The notes under the pieces: generated by a model
Databases searched by the model: none
What the model was told of the DNA's origin: nothing
The model's input: the letters and a program-made list of their open reading frames with translations, nothing else
Shown: positions 1 to 9,214 of the stretch, piece after piece
How the letters are laid out: each line of letters begins with the position of its first letter
Position numbering within the stretch: position 1 is the stretch's first letter
Made by a program: the position numbers and the translations under genes
Assembly: GCF_030534335.1 (NCBI RefSeq)
Contig: NZ_CP130565.1
Span: 641,501 to 705,500 of the forward strand
Direction: 5' to 3'
Source: Marivirga harenae
GTDB taxonomy: Bacteria; Bacteroidota; Bacteroidia; Cytophagales; Cyclobacteriaceae
DNA length: 64,000 bases

Positions 1-1533
1 CTGCCTGTAGAATACAAAAAGATTGAATGGAATAATGGCAAACATATCTATGTTACACAATTAGATGAGTGGACCGTCCATGACACTAATGGGAAAGAAA
101 TAAATACACATAGAGCAGATTCAGTCTTTTATCTTAATGACAGTTTAATTGTCAAAAACACCTCCTCCTTTGCGCAGGTCTATAACACTCAAAGCGAAAA
201 AGATCTTCAGGGATTTCGAGCTGATATTAAAGATGTTTTCGGTGAAAATTACATTCTCCAAACGCCAACTCAAACGTTCATTGCAAAAGACAGCAACCAA
301 CTGATTAGTCAGAAATTCACAGGAGATGTTCACTGGAATAAAAAATTCTTTGTGGCAAAAGAAAAGACTTTTAAGGGATTTGAAAACATAATCATTAATA
401 GAAACGGCAAATCAATTGTAGCTCAATCATACAATTTTTCGGAAGAAATAATCGAATTAAAAATCAAATCTTTCTGGGGGATTTTCAATGAAGATCTAAA
501 CGAAATCATTCCACCTATGTATGAATCCATCAAGAAAAATGGCGAACATTTCATTGTAAATTTCAAAGGACAATTCGGAGTAATAGATCAAGAAAATGAA
601 TGGGTGATTCCTCCCCTATATTTGTCAATTGAAGCTATTGATGACTCCAACTATAAAATGGTGGACAAATACTTAAGAGAGTATATTTCTGATGGGATAG
701 ATAGAAAAGAGGCTAAATTATACTATGACTTTTACGGTCAATTTGGAGTGGAACAAAATGTAAGCAACCAATTTAGATTAATTGATCAGACAGGCTCTGC
801 CAAAACAGGCTTTCGGTCTGGTAGGTATAATGGCCATGGCGAAAATGGAATTCTTTTCAAGAATCAAAAACAACATATTCTTATAAATCAAGAAGGTAAA
901 GAACTATTTAAAATTAATAATTATGACACCATTGTTTTTTCTAATGATGAATATTTAGCGATACAACGGAATGGTCAGTGGGGCTTTATCAATCAAGATG
1001 GAATTTTGAGGATTGCTAATCGATATGATACGGTTCGGCCATTTTTTAATGAACGCTCGGCAATTAAAATCAGGAATTCCTGGGGATTTATCAATCGACA
1101 AGAAGATTTGGTAATTCAACCCTATTTTTCAGAAGTCTCAGATTTCGAAAACAATACAGCTTTTGTAAAAATAAATAATAAATATGGTGTAATTGATTCT
1201 ACTGGACAGTTCATTATTGAGGCAGAATATGATGAAATCCTTAAGGAAAAAGGGTTCTATTTATTACGCAAAGCTACTAAATGGGGTGTTGCAAAGACTA
1301 ATGGAAAGATTATTACTTATCCTACCTATGATAGTATTAGAGTTGGAGAAAATTTTCTTACTGTCGAGAAATACGCTTCGTACAGAATAGTAACTGCAGG
1401 AGGAATTAATCTCATTAATAATCAATTCGACAAAATTTATTTTGATCAGCAGCAGAAAGTTTTTCTTGCAAAAAAAACTGCTAAAAGAGAACAAGTTTTT
1501 CTCACAGATATATTAAGTGGGAAATATCCATAA
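1..1533 (+). CDS. WG-repeat (KWG) protein, 5' end beyond window
   Basis: The frame is open from base 1, so the gene starts upstream of the window; the GTG at 352 is internal, since in-frame sequence before it has the same character. The visible part holds repeated units of about 45 residues with a W/F-G-hydrophobic-I-D/N core followed by an I-x-P-x-Y motif (for example WGFINQDG, FGVIDQENEW, YGVIDSTGQ). This is the WG_beta_rep family, beta-rich repeats with no known catalytic role, often in surface or secreted proteins of Bacteroidota. Localisation cannot be judged because the N-terminus is missing. Function unknown. Confidence 0.85.
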   Translation: MPVEYKKIEWNNGKHIYVTQLDEWTVHDTNGKEINTHRADSVFYLNDSLIVKNTSSFAQVYNTQSEKDLQGFRADIKDVFGENYILQTPTQTFIAKDSNQLISQKFTGDVHWNKKFFVAKEKTFKGFENIIINRNGKSIVAQSYNFSEEIIELKIKSFWGIFNEDLNEIIPPMYESIKKNGEHFIVNFKGQFGVIDQENEWVIPPLYLSIEAIDDSNYKMVDKYLREYISDGIDRKEAKLYYDFYGQFGVEQNVSNQFRLIDQTGSAKTGFRSGRYNGHGENGILFKNQKQHILINQEGKELFKINNYDTIVFSNDEYLAIQRNGQWGFINQDGILRIANRYDTVRPFFNERSAIKIRNSWGFINRQEDLVIQPYFSEVSDFENNTAFVKINNKYGVIDSTGQFIIEAEYDEILKEKGFYLLRKATKWGVAKTNGKIITYPTYDSIRVGENFLTVEKYASYRIVTAGGINLINNQFDKIYFDQQQKVFLAKKTAKREQVFLTDILSGKYP

Positions 1534-1701
1534 ATAAACCCATCCCCTATCATTTTCAAAGAAATTGACTTCGAACTACTAAAACCTCCTCCTTAAAAAA
1601 AATATTCATCTCCATTTTTTTCGATAAGATGTGATTTTTAGCGTATATTTAAGTTGTTTTTAGGGACGAAACAAAATAATTTTAATTCCTTAGTGGTTTT
1701 T

Positions 1702-3396
1702 ATGGGTTACAAATTAGAACATACTGCTGAAATATCTTCCGAACTTCCAGGTGAACTTCTTTTAAAAATCATGACCGTAAGTTCCTTGGTGGAGGCCAAT
1801 GGTGTACCTATAAAAGCATTGAACAATATGCTAAACTTTATCACCCACGAGTTTGGTGCTGATGAACATTGGGTAGTTGAAGAAAGCAAAAAGGACAACT
1901 GTCTTAAATGGGATTTGGAAAATCCTCTAATAAAAGAAAGCATCCCATTTAATCATGAACTGAAGGACAATAGCCAGCATCCTTTTTTTACAGTAGAAAT
2001 TAAGAAGCCCTTCCTTCTTTTTAAGCATCATTTGATTTTCCCCATTGAGCTTAATAATAAAAAAATATATGTTGGATTTTCATCACAGCAAAAATTTGAC
2101 TTAACGACTCAAGACCAAAAGTTCTTTGATGTTATTTCGGAACGGCTGAAGGAGTTGATCCTCTTAATTAACAATGAACGGAAAGAAAAATCAAAAACTC
2201 AACGTTTAGAAACTATTCTAGATAGACTACCTCAAGCTATTGTATTTACAGAAAATAAGAATGGCGATACATGGCTCAATAATGAGGCATTGGAAATCTT
2301 TGGTTTAAAGAAAAATGAAAAAACTATTCCTTCCGAACTTTTTACTGAAAAATTAGCGGAGCTAAAAGTTAAAGTCACCAACAAGGAAGAAGTTGAAATG
2401 GTAGGTAATAATTTAATAAGTTTAAATGCTCTGCCGTCTAGCTTTGGTGAAGATTGGATATGGAAATTTGAAAATTCTGTATTAAAGGTAATTCGTAAAA
2501 ATGCCTACATAGGTGGAAAAGAAGGCGAATTATGGGTTTTTGACAATGTAAGTGAATTATATTTTGCCAATGAGCGATTGAATTCACTATTCAGAAAACT
2601 TAATGTGGCCTATAATGAAATTAATGCCAACCTTACTGAATTTCAAAGTAAATCAACTAGCAAAAGCATAACTGATTTAGAAGCCGAAGAATCCCGGATC
2701 ATACAGCAATATGATGATAATGATATCTTAGGTAAAGTTACCCACGATCTAAGAACCCCTTTTGCCAAAGTTTACACCATCGTGCAGTTGCTATTGAGCG
2801 ATAATCAAGAAAATTTGAGCGACCAACAGGTTGAAAGAATTAATCTAATCAAGCAAGTGGTTGCAGATGGTTTACAAATTGTAAAAGGCTTTTTGGATAC
2901 TGGAAATATGGTATTGGATGATAACAAATTCAATCCTGAGCTTATTGATATCCAAGAATTTGTAGATAATAGCTTAATGCCATATGAACTTTTATCTGCC
3001 AAAAAGAATATAATTTTTATTACTCAAGTATTGGACAAAAATCTCCAAATTGACGTAGATCGAACTTACTTGCGAAGAATTATCGATAATCTGGTGTCTA
3101 ACGCCATAAAATTCTCTCCTGATGAAACTCAGATCAACTACACGATTCATAAAGTAGAGGATGAAATTATATTTTCTGTAAAAGACCAAGGCCCTGGACT
3201 TACAGATGATGACAAAAGTCGATTATTTAAAAAATACCAACAACTCTCTGCTAAGCCAATTGGAACCGATGAATCTACCGGTTTAGGTCTTTACATCGTG
3301 AAAACTATGGTAGATAAAATGGGTGGAAGAATTTGGGTAGAAAGCGAAAAAGGAAAAGGTGCTGATTTCAGAGTAGCATTAAAAGCAAGTAATTAA
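1702..3396 (+). CDS. Sensor histidine kinase (GAF-like, PAS-like, HisKA, HATPase)
   Basis: I start at the ATG at 1702; an in-frame TTG at 1654 would add 16 residues with no domain. The protein has about 564 residues and no signal peptide or membrane segment, so it is probably cytosolic. The order is a GAF-like region (about 20-165), a PAS-like region (about 180-300), a helical linker, a HisKA dimerisation domain with the H-box THDLRTP (phospho-acceptor His near 348), and a HATPase domain with N-box (NLVSNAIKFS), G1 (KDQGPGL) and G2 (STGLGLYIVK) motifs. It should autophosphorylate and pass phosphate to a response regulator. No regulator gene lies next to it, so it is an orphan kinase with unknown partner and signal. 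Confidence 0.92.
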   Translation: MGYKLEHTAEISSELPGELLLKIMTVSSLVEANGVPIKALNNMLNFITHEFGADEHWVVEESKKDNCLKWDLENPLIKESIPFNHELKDNSQHPFFTVEIKKPFLLFKHHLIFPIELNNKKIYVGFSSQQKFDLTTQDQKFFDVISERLKELILLINNERKEKSKTQRLETILDRLPQAIVFTENKNGDTWLNNEALEIFGLKKNEKTIPSELFTEKLAELKVKVTNKEEVEMVGNNLISLNALPSSFGEDWIWKFENSVLKVIRKNAYIGGKEGELWVFDNVSELYFANERLNSLFRKLNVAYNEINANLTEFQSKSTSKSITDLEAEESRIIQQYDDNDILGKVTHDLRTPFAKVYTIVQLLLSDNQENLSDQQVERINLIKQVVADGLQIVKGFLDTGNMVLDDNKFNPELIDIQEFVDNSLMPYELLSAKKNIIFITQVLDKNLQIDVDRTYLRRIIDNLVSNAIKFSPDETQINYTIHKVEDEIIFSVKDQGPGLTDDDKSRLFKKYQQLSAKPIGTDESTGLGLYIVKTMVDKMGGRIWVESEKGKGADFRVALKASN

Positions 3397-3499
3397 GCTC
3401 CTGTCAAAGAAATTAACACTCCCTTCTATATTTATCCAAAAGTGTTTTACTTTAGAGCTAAATCTTAAACCCATAATCTCTATTTTAAGTTAAATCATC

Positions 3500-4717
3500 A
3501 TGAAATATTTATCCCTATTAGCTTCTGTATTATTGTTAGCTTGTTCACCTCAGCAAGAAAAAATCGAACTATCAGGTGGATGGATTGGCGAAATAAGCAT
3601 GCAAGGCAAAACAATGCCTTTTGAAATGAAAATTCAGGAAGAGCAGGAAGGAGACATCACTGCGACTATTATTAATGGTGAGGAGAAAATAATATTAGAT
3701 GAAATCGCAAGGAATAACGATTCACTTCATATCCCATTACACATTTTTGACATCACATTAGATTTAAAAATTGGAAATAATGTATTAGCAGGAAGTTATA
3801 CAAAGCATTACGAAACAGATTATGTGTTACCAATCACATTTCACAAGGGGGAAAATAGGTTCATAAGAAACTCGCAAAAGAAACCCGCAGATTTTAGCGG
3901 AAAATGGGAGGTGACTTTTATAGAACCTAAAGAACAGGACACTACAGAAGCTGTGGGGATTTTTGAACAAAATGGACAAGATATTAAAGGCACTTTCCTG
4001 ACTCCACTGGGAGATTATCGCTATCTAGTTGGATTTGCAGACGGTAATCAAATGAAACTAAGCACTTTTGACGGCAATCATGCTTTTCTCTTTGAAGCAC
4101 AACTGGAAAATGATAATACGCTTACAGGAGATTTCTATTCAGGAAAGGATTGGTATGAAAGCTGGACCGCCTTTAGAAATGACGATGCCGAATTACCAAA
4201 TCCAGATTCCTTAACCTACTTGAAAAAAGGTTATGATAATATTTATTTCAGCTTCCCAAATTTAGAAAAAGAAAAAGTGAGCATAAATGATGAAAAATAT
4301 CAGGATAAAGTAGTGATAGTGCAAATATTCGGCACATGGTGCCCAAATTGTATGGATGAAACCAAATTTCTCACTAAATGGTATGATGAAAATAAAGACA
4401 GAGGAGTTGAGATTATTGGATTGGCTTATGAAGCCAAAGATGATTTCGAATATGCCAAAAGCAGGGTAGAAAAAATGATTAATAAATATGAGGTAAAGTA
4501 CGATTTCCTTATAGCAGGAACCAACGATAAAGAAGAGGCCTCCAAAACTTTGCCAATGCTTAATCAAGTAATTTCATTCCCGACCATGATCATCCTTAAT
4601 AAAGACGGAGAATTAGTGAATATCCACACTGGATTCAATGGACCTGGAACGGGAAAATACTACGATGATTTTGTTGCTAATTTCAACGCTAAAATGGATA
4701 GTTTGCTACACCAATAA
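3500..4717 (+). CDS. TlpA-like thioredoxin-fold lipoprotein
   Basis: A lipoprotein signal peptide ends in LLLACS, so the mature protein should be lipid-anchored in the envelope. About 240 residues of beta-rich sequence follow, with W-x-G/W-E repeats resembling a lipocalin-like or DUF4369-like sensor part. The C-terminal half (about 255-400) is a redoxin domain with the active site GTWCPNCMDE, a CxxC pair of the TlpA/ResA type. Such proteins reduce or exchange disulfides in exported proteins. The stop overlaps the next start (TAATG), suggesting co-translation with the acidic secreted protein and the DUF2490 gene. Substrate unknown. Confidence 0.85.
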   Translation: MKYLSLLASVLLLACSPQQEKIELSGGWIGEISMQGKTMPFEMKIQEEQEGDITATIINGEEKIILDEIARNNDSLHIPLHIFDITLDLKIGNNVLAGSYTKHYETDYVLPITFHKGENRFIRNSQKKPADFSGKWEVTFIEPKEQDTTEAVGIFEQNGQDIKGTFLTPLGDYRYLVGFADGNQMKLSTFDGNHAFLFEAQLENDNTLTGDFYSGKDWYESWTAFRNDDAELPNPDSLTYLKKGYDNIYFSFPNLEKEKVSINDEKYQDKVVIVQIFGTWCPNCMDETKFLTKWYDENKDRGVEIIGLAYEAKDDFEYAKSRVEKMINKYEVKYDFLIAGTNDKEEASKTLPMLNQVISFPTMIILNKDGELVNIHTGFNGPGTGKYYDDFVANFNAKMDSLLHQ

Positions 4718-5349
4718 TGAAAGTTTTTCACAAATACATGGTCATTGTTGTTGCTCTGTTAGCATATGCAAGTGCGGTTTCTGCTCAGGAAATAGGTGAA
4801 AAGCATGAGAATGAGGAGCAGATAAAACAAGAAGAATTTCCAAAACTTGCTTTAGAATTAATTAAACCAATTCTCGAAAAGGGAAAAAGGACTAGATTTT
4901 TCAAAGAGTATGAGAAAGACACTTACTTTTTTGAAGTGAAAACTATCTACAAAAAAGAGAAAATCAGTATAAAGTTTTATAAAGATGGCAACCTCTTGGA
5001 TATAGAAATCTTGAAAGATTTCAAGGATTTACCTGAAGAGATCCAAACCGGAATTAAGCAATATTTTCAATCCAACTACAAAAACTACAAGTTTAACAGA
5101 ATCCAAATCCAATATAATAGAGAAGAAGAATATGAAGATGGGCAGCTGGAAATTGACGATGACGAGGAGTATGTAGAAGAATTCCTAGAAATGGATTTAG
5201 AAGATTTAATCATCAAATACGAAATTGAAGCGGAAGTTGTCATCGAAAAAAATGAGCGAGGCTTTTTTGAGTTTCTTTTTGATGCGGAAGGAAATATAGA
5301 GGGAATCAAAAAAATCATTAAAAGGGCTGATGACAACGTACTTTACTAA
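4717..5349 (+). CDS. Secreted acidic protein of unknown function
   Basis: A clear signal peptide (hydrophobic stretch ending ASAVSAQ) leads a 210-residue protein rich in Glu, Lys and Asp. Two similar alpha/beta segments (around 50-110 and 155-205), each ending in a strand such as FFEFLFDAEGNI, recall PepSY-like periplasmic modules, but no motif is firm enough to name the family. The start overlaps the upstream stop by one base and the 3' end overlaps the DUF2490 gene by 20 bases, so the three genes probably form one transcript for envelope proteins. No function is proposed. Confidence 0.75.
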   Translation: MKVFHKYMVIVVALLAYASAVSAQEIGEKHENEEQIKQEEFPKLALELIKPILEKGKRTRFFKEYEKDTYFFEVKTIYKKEKISIKFYKDGNLLDIEILKDFKDLPEEIQTGIKQYFQSNYKNYKFNRIQIQYNREEEYEDGQLEIDDDEEYVEEFLEMDLEDLIIKYEIEAEVVIEKNERGFFEFLFDAEGNIEGIKKIIKRADDNVLY

Positions 5350-6022
5350 TTTTCTCTTAGTGTCTTTCCTTTTTATATCCCTTTTGGGAAAAGCTCAAAA
5401 CAAACCTTCTCTTCGGTGGGAACCCGGTATTTCGATGACCAAAAAAATTGATTCCAGATGGAGCTATAATTTGTCGCTCTCTGGCAGACAGCGATTTACA
5501 AATTATGGAGAAGGTGAAAAAAACATAAAAACGGATCGCTGGGAAATAAAATCCTTTGGTACCTATACCTTACTGGGAGGTAAAAAAATAAGCTTGGGTT
5601 ATATGTATAGGACCGTTGATCCATTCGAACAAGAAAGTGGATGGGAACACAGAATAACACAACAATTTGCCTTTATCACCAATTTTGGTGGGTACAGGTT
5701 GGGAAACAAATTCAGAATAGAACAAAGAATCCGGTCTAGTAATTATTTGACTAGACTTAGATATGCTATTAGCAATGATTTTCCTCTGCAAGGAGAAAGC
5801 CTTGACCCAAAAGAATTTTACTTGATCAGTGGAAACGAACTAGTTTATGCATTTAACAGAAGAGGAACTGAATTGGAAAACAGATTTTCTCTGGGAATCG
5901 GTAGACTGATTCAAGGAGGACAAAAAATTCAATTTTCCGTTGCGAGTCGTTATAGTGACTTAGTAAGTGATAATCGAGACCATATCATTCAATTCGAAAG
6001 CGTTTATTACTTTAGTTTATAA
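5330..6022 (+). CDS. DUF2490 outer-membrane beta-barrel protein
   Basis: A signal peptide ending LLGKAQ is followed by about 205 residues of alternating amphipathic strands, ending in an aromatic strand (VYYFSL) as expected for a BAM-inserted barrel. The pattern WEPGISMTKKIDSRWSYNLS, the RIEQRIR strand and the final FESVYYF match the DUF2490 family, small barrels found widely in Bacteroidota with no assigned role. The start lies inside the 3' end of the preceding gene, so it is likely translationally coupled to it. Confidence 0.82.
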   Translation: MTTYFTNFLLVSFLFISLLGKAQNKPSLRWEPGISMTKKIDSRWSYNLSLSGRQRFTNYGEGEKNIKTDRWEIKSFGTYTLLGGKKISLGYMYRTVDPFEQESGWEHRITQQFAFITNFGGYRLGNKFRIEQRIRSSNYLTRLRYAISNDFPLQGESLDPKEFYLISGNELVYAFNRRGTELENRFSLGIGRLIQGGQKIQFSVASRYSDLVSDNRDHIIQFESVYYFSL

Positions 6023-6062
6023 TATAATAATGCCCCTGTGGAAAACTTTCCCTCATGTCTTC

Positions 6063-6091
6063 TTGTTTGACCTTTTAAAGCTGTAATTTTG
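6063..6091 (+). promoter_or_regulatory. Bacteroidota-type promoter for the structured RNA
   Basis: TTG at 6063-6065 and TAATTTTG at 6084-6091 are 18 bp apart. This matches the -33 TTG / -7 TAnnTTTG promoter used by the Bacteroidota housekeeping sigma factor. Expected initiation is near 6097-6099, exactly where the RNA's closing stem begins. Confidence 0.7.
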
Positions 6092-6097
6092 CAGTAT

Positions 6098-6309
6098 CCT
6101 CAGGGTGTTAAACAAATTTTGGTGAACCTAACAAGTATGACAATACCGGGTGAAGCAAACCTGTAAAGCCAGGCCTCATCCCGACTTCGGTCGGGACCTC
6201 GTTTCCCGTAAGGGATTCAGGATAACAGTGGAAGGCTGATCGGGCAAGCAGCCCAAATCCTGTAATAATCGGGGTTCACGCAATTTCTTTGATGCTCTGA
6301 GGTTTTTTT
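6098..6309 (+). ncRNA. Structured non-coding RNA, about 210 nt, family unassigned
   Basis: No ORF is supported here, but the stretch has a full RNA-gene layout: a promoter just upstream, a 5' CCTCAG (6098-6103) pairing with a 3' CTGAGG (6297-6302), and a T7 run at 6303-6309. A second long-range stem pairs GGTGAACC (6120s) with GGTTCAC (6273 onward). Inside are CCCGAC-TTCG-GTCGGG, TCCC-GTAA-GGGA with a GNRA loop, CCTG-taaag-CCAGG and GGGC-aagca-GCCC hairpins. The length and closed rod shape would suit a 6S-type RNA. I cannot match the signature motifs of SRP RNA, RNase P, tmRNA, or TPP and cobalamin riboswitches. It could also be a long leader, but the terminator about 310 bp before the next gene argues for a free RNA. 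Confidence 0.6.
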
Positions 6310-6310
6310 G
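6297..6310 (+). terminator. 3' terminator of the structured RNA
   Basis: CTGAGG at 6297-6302 closes the RNA by pairing with its 5' end and is followed at once by seven T residues, as in an intrinsic terminator built from the RNA's own terminal stem. Confidence 0.6.
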
Positions 6311-6460
6311 TTCTAATGTAGGGTGAAGGATGTTGGATGTTTGAAATTCAACGACTATTCAACCACATTTCTATTTATTTCAACTTATCTCTACTTTGTT
6401 TCCTTTTCATAGTCCGTTGCAGTCCTTAGATACTGACCAAATTTCGAGCTATTGCATTCA

Positions 6461-6508
6461 TCAGCAGATCAGCACATCAGCACATCAGCACATCAGCACA
6501 TCAGCAAA
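6461..6508 (+). repeat. Octamer tandem repeat (atcagcac x6)
   Basis: Six head-to-tail copies of an 8-bp unit: atcagcag, four perfect atcagcac, then atcagcaa. The repeat lies 110 bp upstream of the M28 peptidase start, in a gap with no gene. An 8-bp unit can slip during replication and vary in copy number. No reading frame crosses it, so any effect would be on transcription or on the leader. Confidence 0.9.
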
Positions 6509-6617
6509 TTAATAAATCATTAAATCCCCCACTCATCAAAGATGAAGTTCATTCCGCAACAATTTTCTTACTTTTTGCTTTAGCAATTCATATATTCAAA
6601 AAAAAACATTCCAAACT

Positions 6618-7970
6618 ATGAAAAAATATATATTTACTTTGACCTTGGTCGGACTTTCTTACTTGGGCTTTAGTCAAGTCCCACAGGAAATAGATGTGCG
6701 ACAATATGATATAGTAGAAGCAGTGTCTGCGGATAGAATTGAAAGTGATATCAGAACTCTAGCAGGTTTTGGTACTAGAAATACTTTTTCGGATACAGTT
6801 TCCAACACCAGGGGAATTGGCGCTGCCAGGCGCTGGATCAAAGCTGAATTCGACAAAATCTCCGAAGAATGTGGTGGGTGCTTGGAAGTCTTTTACCAAA
6901 AAGATTTTGTAACAAAAGAAGGTAATGGAAGAGTGCCGAAAGACGCTTGGGTAGTAAATGTAGTCGCAATTCAAAAAGGGACTGATTATCCAAACAATCA
7001 TGTTTTAATGTCAGGAGATATTGATTCCCGCGCTAGCAATACGATGGATTATGAAACAGATGCACCAGGCGCCAATGATAATGCTTCCGGTATGGCGGGC
7101 ACTATTGAAGCCGCCCGAGTGCTATCTAAATACAAATTCAAAAACAGTATCGTTTATGTAGGCCTTTCGGGTGAAGAGCAAGGCTTATTTGGTGGAGCTG
7201 GATTAGCAGAATATGCCAAAAAGAATGAATGGAACATCATTGGTATATTAAACAATGATATGATAGGCAATATTGAAGGTGTAGATGGTGTTATCGACAA
7301 TAGAACTTTCAGGATATTTTCTGAACCTGTACCTCCTACTGAAACGGACAGAGAGAGAACAATGCGCAGATATTATGGCGGGGAAGTGGACGGAATATCC
7401 AGACAATTAGCTAGATACGTTCATAATCAAGTGAAAACCTACATGCCAGAAATGAACCCAATGATGATATACAGATTGGATAGATTTGGAAGAGGTGGAC
7501 ACCACAGACCTTTCAATGACTTAGGCTTTGCAGGAATCCGAATAATGGAAGCACATGAGAATTACAACCGACAGCATCAGGATATAAGAGTCGAAGATGG
7601 TATTGCATATGGTGATGTGGTTGAAGGAGTAAATTTTGATTACGCCAAAAAGCTAACTGCTGTCAATGCCATTTCACTTGCTGGTTTAGCTTGGGCACCA
7701 CCTGCTCCAAAAAATGTGGGGATAGGAGGAGTGGTAGAACCTTCTGCAAAATTGGCTTGGGACAAGTCAGATGATGAAAATATACTAGGTTACAAAATCT
7801 ATTGGAGATTGACCACCTCTCCAACTTGGGATAATTTCAGATATGTTGGAAAAGTTAATGAGCATACTTTAGAAGGTATTGTAATTGACAATTATTATTT
7901 CGGAGTGGCGGCAGTAGATAAAAATGGAAATGAATCGGTAGTGGTATTTCCAGAAAGAGTAATTAGGTAA
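6618..7970 (+). CDS. Secreted M28 family metallopeptidase with C-terminal Fn3-like domain
   Basis: A signal peptide (ending GLSYLGFSQ) directs export. The M28 zinc aminopeptidase fold spans about 100-340: bridging Asp in GANDNASG (D154), the Glu pair in SGEEQG (186/187), Asp in NNDMIGN (D214) and the late His in GGHHRPF (295/296). The usual first ligand motif GH-x-D-S appears as GDIDSR (D134), so Asp stands where His is normal. A C-terminal fibronectin-III-like domain (about 360-450) follows. The enzyme should release amino acids or dipeptides outside the inner membrane. A strong terminator lies just downstream, so it is probably monocistronic. Confidence 0.88.
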   Translation: MKKYIFTLTLVGLSYLGFSQVPQEIDVRQYDIVEAVSADRIESDIRTLAGFGTRNTFSDTVSNTRGIGAARRWIKAEFDKISEECGGCLEVFYQKDFVTKEGNGRVPKDAWVVNVVAIQKGTDYPNNHVLMSGDIDSRASNTMDYETDAPGANDNASGMAGTIEAARVLSKYKFKNSIVYVGLSGEEQGLFGGAGLAEYAKKNEWNIIGILNNDMIGNIEGVDGVIDNRTFRIFSEPVPPTETDRERTMRRYYGGEVDGISRQLARYVHNQVKTYMPEMNPMMIYRLDRFGRGGHHRPFNDLGFAGIRIMEAHENYNRQHQDIRVEDGIAYGDVVEGVNFDYAKKLTAVNAISLAGLAWAPPAPKNVGIGGVVEPSAKLAWDKSDDENILGYKIYWRLTTSPTWDNFRYVGKVNEHTLEGIVIDNYYFGVAAVDKNGNESVVVFPERVIR

Positions 7971-7994
7971 ATAGTTTAATTTATGAATTTTTAG

Positions 7995-8025
7995 AAAGGC
8001 TTGCTAAATCAGCAAGCCTTTTTTA
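7995..8025 (+). terminator. Intrinsic terminator after the M28 peptidase
   Basis: A perfect 10-bp stem (aaggcttgct 7996-8005 with agcaagcctt 8011-8020), a 5-nt loop and a T-rich tail, 25 bp after the stop codon. Confidence 0.9.
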
Positions 8026-8133
8026 TGCAACTGCAAATATTAATCGATGAAAATATGTAATTTATCTTAATTAATTACATTAGTCAACATTCTGATTATT
8101 AGTTCGTTTGATTATCATCACCAAAAAATTTAG

Positions 8134-8871
8134 ATGATGAGAAAATCAATTTTTACTCTAGGAATTCTATTCATATTAATCTCGCCTGCCTTAAACGCGC
8201 AAGTTAACAACTATAATGTGATGAATATTGTGGACTTCCATAGTATCAGCGTGAATTCAGCTTATACCGTTTATGTGAAACAGTCCAACAAAGAGGAAGT
8301 GAGAGTAGAAGCTGAAAAAGAGATTTATGATTTAACTGAAATCACTGTACAAGAAGGAGTATTACATATAAATATTAAAAGAGACGATTCCAAATCAAGT
8401 AAAAGTATATGGCAGAAAATTGATAATATAAAATTGATGCCCACCTTAAAAGTTTATGTTTCGATTAAAGACGTACAAAGCTTGTCGGTAAATGGCAATG
8501 GAAAACTCATAACTGAAAATTCAATCGCATCTGACAAGCTCTCCCTTTTAGTCGCAGGAACTGGTAGTATGGAAGTAGATATAAAAAGCAAAAGCATAGA
8601 CGCTAAATTAACAGGACCAGGGAGTTTAACTATTAAAGGATATGCTGATAATATGGACATAGAGAACAGTGGCGCAGGAAGCATTGAAGCTTATGACTTT
8701 GAGGTGCAAAATTCAAATGCGAGACTATATGGTTTAGGATCAATGAAAATTAATGTATCGAATAAATTGGATGCTAAAATTTACGGAAGCGGTAATTTGT
8801 TGGTAAAAGGAGCTACCAAAGAAATCGTCAAAAAAGAATATGGCTCAGGTTTGGTAGAAAGAAAAAATTAA
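8134..8871 (+). CDS. Secreted GIN-domain (DUF2807) protein
   Basis: A signal peptide ending SPALNAQ is followed by a right-handed beta-helix type sequence with short repeated turns rich in Gly-Ser (GTGSMEV, GPGSLTI, GAGSIEA, GLGSMKI, GSGNLLV). These rungs, and the opening FHSISVNSAYTVYVKQ, are typical of the head GIN domain (DUF2807), found in surface or periplasmic proteins of Bacteroidota. The biochemical role is unknown. It stands alone between the M28 terminator and a small membrane protein gene. Confidence 0.85.
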   Translation: MMRKSIFTLGILFILISPALNAQVNNYNVMNIVDFHSISVNSAYTVYVKQSNKEEVRVEAEKEIYDLTEITVQEGVLHINIKRDDSKSSKSIWQKIDNIKLMPTLKVYVSIKDVQSLSVNGNGKLITENSIASDKLSLLVAGTGSMEVDIKSKSIDAKLTGPGSLTIKGYADNMDIENSGAGSIEAYDFEVQNSNARLYGLGSMKINVSNKLDAKIYGSGNLLVKGATKEIVKKEYGSGLVERKN

Positions 8872-8979
8872 TTCGTTTTGCAGAATACAGCCTTAAAATT
8901 TGAAATGTAACCATATACGCTTCAATGCTGTATAATATAAGACAGAAGTTTTTATTTTAATCCTTTAAAACAAAGTAAA

Positions 8980-9189
8980 ATGTCAACGATAAAAGATAGA
9001 ACGCTTAAAGAACTAGAAAATAAAGTGCACGATTTAGAGAACTTTATTGCGAAAAAAGGAATTGGCTCTAGTTATTTATCCAGAGCCGAGAAAATTCAAA
9101 GAAATTTCAATATCGGACTTTTCGTAGGTGGAGTCGCCTTAGTTGGTGGAGTAGTAGCCTATACGCTATTGAAATCTGATGATGAATAG
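8980..9189 (+). CDS. Small membrane protein with N-terminal coiled coil
   Basis: This 69-residue protein has a charged helical N-terminus (LKELENKVHDLENFIAKK, likely coiled coil), then one glycine-rich hydrophobic segment (about 46-64, IGLFVGGVALVGGVVAYTLL) and a short acidic tail. The ATG sits after an A-rich leader and an intrinsic terminator follows, so it looks like a real single-gene unit. I do not recognise the family. Confidence 0.7.
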   Translation: MSTIKDRTLKELENKVHDLENFIAKKGIGSSYLSRAEKIQRNFNIGLFVGGVALVGGVVAYTLLKSDDE

Positions 9190-9214
9190 ATAAATTATAA
9201 TTGAAAAGAAAGGG

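Noticed and set aside
6098-6309. TPP or cobalamin riboswitch, SRP RNA, RNase P RNA or tmRNA
   Set aside because: None of their signature motifs (for example CTGAGA/ACCTGA, GGAAGGAAGCA in SRP helix 8, GAGGAAAGTCC in RNase P) is present, and a terminator precedes the next gene by about 310 bp.
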